Positions 1 to 12,400 of a DNA stretch of 64,000 bases are shown here, piece after piece (within the stretch, counting starts at the first letter, position 1; each line of letters begins with the position of its first letter). The notes below the pieces were generated by a model. It worked only from the letters and a program-made list of their open reading frames with translations, was not told the origin of the DNA and ran no database searches. Both the position numbers and the translations under genes were made by a program. Source of the stretch: Alitta virens (taxonomy: Eukaryota; Annelida; Polychaeta; Phyllodocida; Nereididae); assembly GCA_932294295.1 (NCBI GenBank), contig OW028574.1, forward strand, positions 11,418,215-11,482,214, in the 5' to 3' direction.

Positions 1-258
1 GTAAGGTGTAACTATATTCCTGAAGGTCCAAGGATACACTCCCAGCGCAGTTACTGTCAAGAAATAATCTCAAATTGATGTGTTTGCACTGGACGTTATA
101 GCTGCCTTGCCTTGTACCAGATGTCTTTGCTGAGACAAGTTAATTTTCCCTCACATATATAGCCACTGTTAACAGTTCTATAGTCTCTCAGTAATCTAGT
201 TGTCTATGTGGAAAGTACTTGTCAGATCATGATAATCTGATCTTTATTTCTTGTTTAG

Positions 259-467
259 CAAAGAATAGGAGCCTGACAAAAACTACTGTAAAACTTCTAC
301 GGGAGTACATCATGGGTAAAGAATATCTAAAATCGTGGAACTTCCGACTTAATGCGTTGAGCATCCTGCCTTTGGAGGTGTTCTCTTTAATGGCAAACCA
401 GGATCCTGTTCAAGAGTGGCAAATGTTTGGATTTTTGAGACTCAATCGAATCGTCCAATTTTTTCTG
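259..467 (+). CDS. CNGK: CNGK exon (window exon 1): repeat A, S2-S3 linker, S3 and start of S4
   Basis: The exon follows ttgtttag and ends at ctg|gtaagg. It enters in the middle of a codon (two nucleotides) and leaves in phase 0. The peptide has a KEYLKSWNFRLN lead, an S3-like LNALSILPLEVFSLM segment and an S4-like FLRLNRIVQFFL segment that holds only two arginines. S1 and S2 of this repeat must lie in exons left of the window. Confidence 0.82.
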
Positions 468-3400
468 GTAAGGACATACATATACCAATCATATCAATAT
501 TTAATGCGACTACATTTTATCCCTCATCTTTTGTTGATTAGCTTCATTGGTGACAGTTGCGAAATTGTAATAATGAAAAAAGGTCCTTATATTGTATGAT
601 GATGATTTTGCTAAAAAGCTGATGCGCCATCTGAGGAAACTGGAGGATGATATTCATATGTCATTAGGCAAGCTGCGGTCAATGCAGATGTCCATCTACA
701 TCATAGTTTTCACTCATTGGTGTGCTTGTGCACTCTTTCTGATCCACTGCCAAGGAGCAGAGTATGTCAATGTAGTTTTATTCAGTTCTTGTCTGCTTTT
801 AGTTTGTAGAATTTCGGTTACCGTTAGTGTATCAGTTTATGTGTTGGTAATGGCAGTTTTCAGGTGTTACTCTTTTATTGTTGGTTAACTTTTTTCAAGT
901 TTCTTTTGGCATATATGACAACCCCTACAATTACAAATTTACAGTTGGTAATAGTGATGCTAGTAGGCATTGTAGATATTGTGCCCTTATCGCAAGGAAT
1001 ACATGCTGAACTTATTAATTAGGCTTTTATGAGGTTTAGGCTGTTCAAAAGATGAAATTGATATTGTCCATTTTTTAAATTCAAAATATGGGTGTTCTGG
1101 AAGGTTGAGGTATGGTCTTATTGCTGTTTGATGTTTTTCTGGCTTATTTGACTAAAGTGATATGTGCTCTAGAAAATTATATATGTCCAAAATAAGCAAG
1201 TAAAAACCCTGCACAGATGTTATGATGTGTGCCAAACTATTCTTGCATGGTTTTAAATGAGTGATTTTGTGTGTAAAATGGTGGGGGTTGAAAATAAATT
1301 ACAAACTACTGTATTTGTTATTATTTGTTATATGTAATCATAATTTCTTTGGGTTTTTTTTTTTTTCAGTTGCAGTGAACCAACGTGGTATACAGTGTTT
1401 GTTGACAGAGTTAATTTGACGATGGCGAATGTCACGCAAGACGAAAAAGTTATTGTCTCGTTGTATTGGGCTGTTGCGACCCTTACGAGCACAGGCTATG
1501 GAGAAATCAATGCAGTGTCAGTCCCAGGGATGGTGCTCTCTTTATTGACTATGTTGATCGGTATCCTGCTCTTTGGTTACGCCGTAGCCCTCATGGCGGC
1601 AACATTGGCTAATGCTGACTCTGCTCGGTAAATGAAACTTCATTTATTTTAATCAAATATTTAAAATGGTCAGTTTTGTGTAAGCTTGGAATTCAAACGG
1701 GGGCAGCCCTGCTGCCCCCTTTGTATGCAACGGTCGTGGGAAGCAGTTGCGAACCCCACGTATCCGCTTTTACAACTAGGTCGGCGGCAAATTTGAAAAC
1801 GTATGTTAAGTCAATGAGCACGAAAACACCCTGTGTGTGTGACGCGATTCAGGCCAGAGAAATGACTCTACACACTTGCCGTTTCGTCAGCTGCAACGCA
1901 ACTTCTTTCTTCCGAGCTGTATAGTTTTTGGTAGCATTTCGTTGAGTGGAACTTGGTGCAAATCGCCGGTAAAAAGATGCATTTTTCACGCTGTACCTCT
2001 TCGATGAACAAGATGGCGAACTCCAGCAGAAATAAACGAAGTTCGTTGTATGGCTTCGTGCATGTTCGGGCAAGAGGCCCCCGGCGGGGAATTCTTGCAG
2101 TGTCTTAGCGTTGATTGGTCGTTCGATTTTGAAAACCTACCGGGGGCCTCTTTCTGTATTTTAGTGTATTCGCGCATGCTCAGTGACGTGTCTAGACAGC
2201 TATGTAGGTCACTGCTACAACAGAACCAAACGGCCGTGGAAATTGCCGCATAACACGGCGAATTTTGCCGTTTTGAGAGGGAGTGGATACCGTATTTGTT
2301 CAGAAAGGTATTCTATGACTTTCTGGCTTTAATTTAATGTATACTTTGAGAAATTTGATCATTTTTTGACGAAGTTATGCGCTCTGGTCGCTTTGATAAT
2401 GTTACTGTCAACAGTCCTCCAGCCGCCTTTGTTGCACATCTAAAAATTAAAATGCTTAAGTATCATATCGGTAAACCATAAATATAGTTATTCTGTCCCT
2501 AAGATGCAAAATATAAAGCAATTTCCTTTCAAAACGTAGCTAAGATCGTCGTGATTATTAATGACAACCGCAATTTTGATTACTTTGTGTTATGCGCTGT
2601 GATTGGTCGAAATGAGTAGTCCCAAAATATAACAGCAAATCAGTGATTAGCTTGCTTGGAGCAGTATCAAGTCAAAACGTCTGACAACCAAAATGTCCAA
2701 ACCTGAAATGTCCGATTCCCTAAACGTCCTATTTGAATAATAAATTTGTTTTACTTATATATAGCTATGAATATGTAGCGCCGATACGTATCATGTATTG
2801 ATGATGCATATCGTATCGTTTGAATCATACGATTCAGAGCCCAATACTAAATATCCACAATTGTATTAAGATAACAAAAGGATAATACTGAACAGAAATA
2901 TTTACAAAAGGTTATGTTTAAAAATTACAGAATATTGAGATGTTTACTCTTCCACAGGTCCATTAAATGTGGCATCTTTCTAAACCAATTCCATGGATGA
3001 CATTGTGCCCCCAATAAAAGCTTCCCAAAACTAATTTAGAACATTAATTTGTTAAATTGTCAAAAATATGTCAGTATTACATTGGACTATTTTTGAAATA
3101 ATAACTTTCATTTGAGAGCTATTCCTGAGAGATAATAACCCATCGTAAGAATTATGTTATGCAATAATTAAGTAGCTCATAGATCTCTAAGACAAGAATG
3201 TTGCAAGGCATGATGACTTTTGTTCAATTTATTTATTAAAAAGCATGACTCGCATAATAAGTGTCTTGGCCTAGGAGTACGTGTGGCCAAGACTATCTAT
3301 CAGATGTGAATTCCAAGAAGTAATATATGTAACTATACAACAGTAATGAAAACAAATTTGTAAAAATCTGGCCAAAGAAAAAGTACAGAACAAGTCTTTA

Positions 3401-6400
3401 TGGTTCTGTACGACTTTCTTGAAATTATTATGCATCATTTGATATGCACCAAGAAGTTATATGTAATTATCAATTAGCAAGCGTATTTATACATTAAAGA
3501 CATTGTAAAACAAAAGAGAAAATCGATGTCAAAAATATTAATGTGGCATTCATTTAATATCAATTAGCAAGCATGTGCCGTTTATGTGATTATAGATCAC
3601 TAGGTTACAATAGCAATTAAATTAACAAGTAGAAGCCGTTTTCTGTGATTCTGTACGCTGAGGTGTTTTTCATTTATTCACGATTGTATTTAGTTGGTCC
3701 ATCGGGCATCACATGCTTATAAATAAGCTATTACAATTCAATTATATTGGCATTAGATGTTTATTTTCTGCAAGTACATCATAGCAATAATGTAACACCA
3801 TTCTGCACTTTTATGCGGGTGACGAATCGGGTGACGCATCGACCAGTTCCGGGTGACGAACAGACTTTTTTCGGGTGATGGCTGGACCTGTTTTGGCAGG
3901 GACGAATTGCGCAGTGACGAATCGCCCTGCTACCATCGTCTCAGTTAAACAAGTCCTTTCGCCCGGGCCGAACTGGCTGAAGGTCGAATCGACTAGCATT
4001 CGTCATGGTTACTGTAGTTCGCTTTGATAATGTCAGCTGTCAAATGGTACGGATGTCGAACATGTATACAACAGTCCTCCAGCCCCCTTTGTTGCACATC
4101 TTATGTGCTCTAGTTGTCTCTGTGCTAATAAAAGGTGAGGGTGCAAACACAGTTCGAATCTAGTGTACTTTTTCTTTCAGTGTGAGATTCCAGTCTCGTC
4201 TCTCTGCTGTCAAGACTTTTATGAAAGAACAACATCTCAGTGCAAGTTTACAACACAGGATAAGTCGATACTTGCAACTTATGTGGATCAAATACAAGTA
4301 TGACAATATAACTGAAGTTAATAAGGCCTACCCGATGTATCATTGCAATGTCAACTTTCCCTGTATTTGTCTTTATGTTTGTAGGGGTGTCTGGATGCCA
4401 GGGGATGAAGGTTTATTAGACGACTGTCCTGCAGGTGTTCGTTATGACATCGCTCTCGAAGACGCCTCAAAGACCCTCTCAAAAGTTCCCCTTTTTATGC
4501 ACCTTGATGATGACTTTTTACGAGACATTGCGATGCGTTGCCACTCGTTCTATTTCTTCCCTGGAGAAGATATCATGCATGCTGGAGACATCAGCAATGA
4601 ATTGTATGTGATCAAGAGAGGATACTGTGTGGTGAGAATGTGTTGTGTTCTCTGTATGATTTATGATTTGACTAATACCTTGCCTTTCTAACAACTTCTG
4701 ATTTAAGACCAAGAGATTTCTGCTCCACCATTAATTTTTATTAGAACCACAATGACATTGAACTCCAAGTTTTGTTTGGTATATTATTTCAGTATATTTT
4801 GATTTTGATATATTAAACTGATTCAGGCTTGGTCAATGGATATGAAACGGAAACTGGCAGACCTTGGCCCAGGAAGATTTTTTGGTGATCAGGCTTTAAT
4901 ATTTGGTGACCAGAACCAGTTCACTGTCCAAGCTGACACTTACTGTGATGTGCTTGTGCTGTCAACAGAGGACTTCAATGCGGCTCTTGACCAATATCCA
5001 CACATTAAGGAGTGAGTACAATTTAGCCATTATAGGGGATCTCATATTTAACACAGGCAGAGGGTGTAACCATTGTTTGGTTGTTTCATCTAAATGTGAC
5101 ATTATCAGCTGCACTTAATGATCTGGTTGTATGATTGCGTCAATGCTTAGACCATCTTGCTAGTTAGTTTCCTGTTAGTAAAAAGAAGCCAAAATTAATT
5201 ATTTGTGTTTTAGGCAAGGATTCAATATGCACTGTCCGATGCATTTGTTCTGACTTCTTTAAAATTAGGCAATTTTTGATGGCAAGTGGAGCAAAAGATT
5301 ACTATCAGAAAGTTCAGGATGACGTTTTTGACAAAAACAGGATTCAACTGTTTGATGACAGCCACCAAGGTACGTTTTGACAAACCAATTAAAATGAGAA
5401 ATCCAGAAGAAATACATGCTGCGGTATGAGCTGAATTTTGGCTTGTGCTGTTCAGGAGAATGTCATCCACACTTATGCTGCAAATTAATAATATTATGAT
5501 AATAGATTTATTTTATGAAGCGTAAAAATCCACAGTTGCTCTAAACGCTTGACAACATATAATCAAAAATAGTAAATGTATGGAATAATAAAATGACTAG
5601 AAAAGGTAAAATTGACAAAAGCTTAAAAAAAGGGAGTTTGTTACACAAATAAAGGTACGTTTAGTCTATTTGGTGAAAATATATATATCCATAGTCTTCC
5701 CGTATCTCTCAGCTAACGTTAATGCCGATGAGGAGTACACAGAACATGTGGAGAATGAAACTCAGCAGGATTCAGTGGTGAGCTTTGTCTTGGGAAACAA
5801 GAAGAAACTGTACGAGAACTACATCTCCAAAAGAGGATTTGCTGGCAAACTTGCGCATGCTTTTCTGTTCAGGTACAAGCTTTTATTATCTGCCCATTTG
5901 GTGGCATAAAGTTTCGAATGTGTCAAAATGTTTCTAATATAATTGTATTGTTGTAAATGACAAATTTGACATGCATTTGAGGACTGCAGTGATAGTCTAG
6001 TATAGAAGTTGGGACATTAAAGTCTTATTTGCTTCGAAACAGTGATGCAATACTTGCGTTGTTGTCCACTTGCAGCTATGCATTGTCGCCAGAAGGGAAA
6101 CTACTGCACTATAAAGTGCACACCATAACCATCCTGTCCTTTATCTTGTCCCTGTCCATCCCAATACAAGTGGCTTTCCTGTACACAGAGACTACCATTT
6201 GGTTCCTGCACGCCGTCTTGGATTTGTTGTTCCTGTTAAATGTGTGAGTATTGTGACAGTCGTCAGAAATTGAAAAGATTCTAAACTTGATGTATATTCC
6301 TAAGGACCTCAATTCACTAAACGTTTGGCCTGAACTACGCTTTTCCTGTAATAGATAAGCACATTATGAAAGCGCTTTAAACAATTGATCAATGATAAGT

Positions 6401-9400
6401 CCAGTTTGCCCTGAGAACTTGGGTGCACTCATCGAGGACCTTTTTTAGTACAGTCCAACCTGGGAACAGTCACATATGGGAATTTAAAAATTGGCTGTTT
6501 AAGTTATAACAGGTGACCACGTAATAGAAGGTAAAACAATTAAATTCTGTCTGGGAGTGTTGGAATATAGTGACCATTAACAGCAGGTAGCATTTCTATG
6601 GGGGACGTTAGAGGTTTGACTACTGAAGTAATGATTTGAAAAAAAAGAATTTTCTCTCCTTTAGATACCTGAATATGCATGTTGGCTTTTACAATGAAAA
6701 TGCAGTGCTGGTTACTCACCCATTGTGTACCGCAAGGAACTACATGAAGAAGAATTTCATTTGGGATTTGTTCGGTTGTTTTCCTTTCGAAATATTTGTT
6801 GCTGCTACATATGGACGGCTAAGCAGTAAGTTGTTTGTTCGAGCTTTAAGCTGCACTGTTCAGCTACTATGTACAGAGGTTCAATGATACTGGGTGTTGA
6901 TCGATGGCTATATAAATTTACAGAGAGAGGCAAATAGTGATGAAGTTTGTGTCTAGCAATTGGTTTTTGTTGAATGTTCCAGAGGAGATACTTCATCTGA
7001 TGGCATTGGTGCGATTGAACAGGTTGATGAATGCCATCAAGGTCAAACTGTCATTTAACTACTTTGAATCGAGAATGGACAAAAAAACCGGTGTGCTGAG
7101 GTAAGAAGGCGACACTGCCAAGTTTCCAGTTGGTTGTGGCTCTGGGTGGTATTCAAGGATCATTTTTATTTATTCGAGGATCAATTTTATTTACCTTGTC
7201 AATCAAGCACTTTTCAATGGAACAACATGTAAAATATGTCTGTTTCAGAGAAGTAGAGTTTGCCATCTTCACAGTGATGTTTGTTAATTTCTCCACTTGC
7301 ATCGTCTTCCTCACTGCTTGTCCGCCCCGTATTTTGGTTGGTGACGTCTCTAGTCTTGTAGATGCTGCGTCTGGTTACCATTGCTTCAATGACTCCTGGG
7401 TTGTGCACAAAGGAATACGTGAGAACGCATGCATTTCTCACGTCCATTTTCTTACTTTCTAAAGCCTAAACGTAGTAGAGTTGTCTTACCTCCCCTTTCG
7501 TTATTTTATTCAAAGCGCTATTGTTATTTGCTTTCAGTTGATGCTAATCCTTTGAAGATGTATGTATACAGTGCTTACTGGGCCACTGCAACTGTTGTAT
7601 CAGTTGGCTACGGGGACATGTATGCATATAACTGGCTAGAGGTATGTGGAAGTGGCTTAATTAAATGCAATCTAGAAAGTGGCTAAAACAAATTTCCAAG
7701 CTACATGATGTGTCCCAAACATTAATGGTAAAATCATCTGTCCCAATGAGGTGAAATTGCACTTCTTGTTTTTTTCTATGTTTTAAGCCATTTATAGTTA
7801 CACATTCTACTTGTGCGTTACTTAAATCCCATAGGTTTAGTTTCATAAATTTTTTTTCAGCAATATTTGATAAGTATTTGCCACAGTAGTTAACAAGCGA
7901 AATATCTTAATTTAAAGGAAGCCTGAGTTTTACTGCCTAGACAGTAGACAAGGTTAATATGCACTAATTTACCTCCTCATTTTTTAATCAGATGAGAATG
8001 AGCATCGTATTGATGATTGTGGGAGTGATGTTTTTTGCGTTCATTGTTGCCAGCATTGCATCTGCTATGGCAAATGCAGACTCAGGCCGAGCCCGCTTCC
8101 AAGACAAACTGAATGGTATCAGAACTCTGATGAAGGTAATGTCAATGATTTCTGCTTTTCTTACCTGAACAGCTTTGATATAGAGATCCCAGAAAACGTG
8201 GGCCTGACTAAAGGGGTGTTCACACTATCATGTACAAGACCTACGTATGGCCAGGTACATAAAAAATTGGCTATACATGCTCACTCATGGCTCTGTTAAT
8301 CCCGTATGACTTATTTCTACGAGCGTACATGGGGCAATCAAAGATCGCTCGCCGGACATCCGTAAAACGCTCGCCAGACGTCTGTAAAATGCTCGCCATA
8401 CATCCGTCAGGCATCCATCAGGCATCCGTCAGGCGCTCGTAGATCGCTCGTAGATCGCTTGTAGATCGCCCGTAGATCACCCGTGCGAGTGATTCAAGGA
8501 TGGCGTGGCTATGTATGGCCAAGGATGGCCATGGACATATGTAGAACATACGTAGAACATACGTAGGACGCTCACTGACGGACCCCTGAGCAAGTTACAT
8601 AACTAATATAAACAATGACTCGTAGAACGTCTGCCAAATTTTTTAACATTTTGCCCTCTCTATGTCCGTGAGTGGTCAAGTGCAACCAGGAGTGTCCTAC
8701 GGATTAGTGCGTGTATACGTAAAACGCTCGGCCGGTGAATCACATAGGGACAAGGATGAGCAAGAGTAAAAAAAGATTCCATCCGTTGTCATATGTAGGT
8801 CTTATACGTGATAGTGTGAACGCCCCTCTTTTTTAAATGGAACAGCTCGAATTACCTTATAGATTTCTTAAATAAGTAAAGATAGTTTCACAGCGTTTTG
8901 TTTTACTTTCTGAGCTTTGGATTTTAACATTCTTGTTATCATTCAATCTTACAGGACCACCATGTAAACCGCAGACTTCGCAACAGGGTTATTAATTACT
9001 ACACCTACTTGTGGCGCCGCACCCATGGTGTTAATCCCAATACTTTACTGGATGGTATTCCTCATGCTTTGCTCAGTGACATTACATACGCACTCTACAG
9101 TGACACAATCTACAAGATATCCTTATTTACGCATGCTGATCATGGTTTCGTGAAGATGTTATCAAGATGCATGAAACCAATGTACTTCCTTAATGCTGAG
9201 TTCATCGTTCGCAAGAATGACATTGGTGAAGAGGTACGTGTTCTTACCTAGCTTATATGCAGGTTGCATGTCCTATTTGTCCACTTTAATTTTCCCTACC
9301 AAAAAAACTAGCTAGTATGGTGAACAGTTGACCCTTTTTGTGCTTTTGTCAAAAAAATTATGAGAAAGGCATCTTGGTTATATGTGATATGAATGGAGGA

Positions 9401-12400
9401 AGCATTTTGTACAGTTTATTTCTAAGCAGCTCACTTGGGAGTGCATCTTTTTCTCACACAAGTTATTGGCTTTCTGTTGACATACATAAAATTTGTTTTA
9501 GATGTTCTTCATTGATCGTGGTGAAGTTGAAGTGTGCAATGCAGAGGGTACAAAAGTTTTTGCGACCATTGAAGCAGGAGGAGCATTTGGTGAAGTGGCT
9601 CTCCTTTTCGGCTGTCGAAGAACTGCATCTGTCAGGTTAGAGTCTAAAAAGTGCCATTTATTATTCAAATTGCTGCAAAGAATATGCTTAGACATTTGGA
9701 TGTTGAATTTTGAATGGTATACCTAAGTCTGTTTGATAATAATTGCAACTTTATCATAGAGCCAAAACGAACGTGGATGTGTTTTGCCTTGCGAAAAAAG
9801 ACTTGGACCGCGTACTGAATCTTTATCCTGAGATCAAGAAACATGTGATGGAGATTGGTCAAGAGAGAAGGAAGCAAGCCTCTGCTCGTCCCGTAAGTGC
9901 CTACTGTGTAGATTTTTTCTTTTTTTAAATTTTAGTGTGGTTTTACAGTAACCTTTCCAGTTGTATGATTTATTAAAAACACATTGCAGAAGTACAGTTA
10001 CTGAATGAAATGCTTTATACTTTCTCATTAGCACTGTAGAATTTTGCTGTACATTTAACCTGTGTTGTACTCATTATGGACCTTTTTAGCTAAGGAAAAG
10101 GGAAGACATTGTGGAGGTTCAGAAATCTGAAGACACTTCAGAGAAGAAGGTGGAAAAGAAAAAGAATTTGTTTGAGTAAGTTGGATGTAATTAATATATG
10201 GAAAAGAAGAAGAAATTCATGTGTAAAATAATACCAAGAAAATTGTTTATTTTGGTCTTCTTGATTCTGGAAACTAAATGAGAAACTCGCAATGATTCTG
10301 AACAGTTTGGCAGATTAAGCAAGACTTTGGCATAACATCTACTGCAGAAATTGACAATGGGATAGTTTGTTACAATTATGGTTCTTCCAATATGCTATAA
10401 GATTTGATCAGCTGTCTGTTTTTGCCAGGGAACTGACAATGGATGTGAAGAAAAAAGCAGAAGAGAAAAAAGAGAAGGAAGAACAGGCTTTGCTTGAGAA
10501 GACAAAAAAAATAGAAAAGGAAAAAGACCGTAAATTTAAGCAGAAGCGACCTAAAACTGCCACAAAACGCAAAGAAAAGGAAAAAAAAGATGAAACTGGG
10601 CCTAAGAGACAAGATGTCAGCTTGGAGATCGATGCAAATGAGGACAGTGATGATCAGAAGAAATCCTTAAAATTTGCTGAAGGGAAATCAACCAGTCGGG
10701 TTGAAGATGAGGATGATGATATTTCACTTGGATCAATAGCAGAAGTTTCGGAGACTGATGAGCAAGAGATGGATCAATCGTGGTATGCTCAGTCACCTGA
10801 TTACATGTACGGAAGTGACTTAGAGGAGGAAGATGAAGAGGTGGATGTCAACAACGTGAACAACAACAGTGACGCAGGGAACTTGACCAACAACAATCTG
10901 AACAGGACTGGAAATAACAACCAGGGCGCCGAGGCTATTGACCCAGGTAAGAGAAACCTCCATCACTAAAAACATGCATTGTTCAGTCCCAGCCTTGGCA
11001 CTGTTTGTGGGGTAAATCTAAGCTGGAAATAGTAACATTATCATGTCATCATAAAAAGCTAAACTCATGTTCTTAGCACTCAGGCAAAAATAGTTGAGTG
11101 TGTCAGCTATCTCTTTCAATTCTTAAACTTGGTGCATTTTTGTTTCATTTTTAGAGGACAAAGGTTTCGTAGAGTTCCTTCTTGATCCTACACAGATAAT
11201 TGAACCAGATTCTGAGAGGTATCAACAATTCAGGCTCTTCCTGGAGGGAATTGGATCCATTCTTGCTTTTTTCACGATATATCAGGTAATATTTTTATCT
11301 GAATTATGGTTAAGTCATTTGAGAAATGACTGCGTATTAATTACTACAATCGCATGTATACATTACATTTTCAGATGTGTTACTACGATTTCAATATCTA
11401 CATAATTGCGGTGGTGTATTGTTGTGACTTCGTCAACATTATAGACGTAGGTATTTTCCTAATGATGCTTTTTTTGCATCTTAAAATAAATGACAAATAT
11501 TTGGATCAATTGCTCCATACAATATATGCATCTTACATTGATAAAACCTGAGATGTTTTATGACTGTTGACAGTTGTACATTCGGGCGAGAGTGACATAC
11601 TACGATGATCACGGTATCCTTGTGAAGGACCACAAACTGGCTAGGAAGGCGTATTTCAAGAATCCAGCTGGGTTTTTCATGGACCTGGCTAGTGTTCTAC
11701 CCATTGAAACCGCTTGCTTTGCATTTGCTCGAGCAGATCGCGGAAATATTTGGTCTGCGCTGCGAGTGTTACGACTCCTCCGGGTGTTTCATGTCCTGTC
11801 TTTTTTCCGAGACTGGGAGAGAGAACTGAATGTGAAGTGAGTTGAATATTATAAGATTCACGAAATTATGATTTTATGAAGTTCAGTTAGGTTTATCACG
11901 CCCGGTCTCAATAGTTCAAATGCTGCCTCCTTTGTTTGCATCGGTCTTCGGAAGCCAGCGTGACAAGGTATTGTATCCGCTTTTACGACTAGGTCGGCGG
12001 CAAATTTGAAAACGTATGTTAAGTCAATGAGCAGGAAAATACCATGGATGTGTGCCGCGATTCAGGGCAGAGAAATGACTTTACACACTAGCCGTTTCGT
12101 CAGCTGCTGTATAATTTTTGGTAGCATTTCGTCCAGTAGAAGTTGGTGCAAATCGCCGGTGAAAAGATGCATTTTTCAGGCTGTGCCTCTCCGATGAACA
12201 AGATGGCAAACTCCAACGGAAATGACCGAATTTCGTTGTATGGCTTTGTGCATGTTCGGGCAAGAGGCCCCTGGCGGGGAAATTCTCTTGCAGTGTCTTA
12301 GCGTTGATTGGTCGTCCAAATTTGAAAACCCACCAGGGGCCTCTTTCCTTACTTTAATGTATTCGCGCATGCGCAGTGATGTGTCTAGATGGCTATGTAG

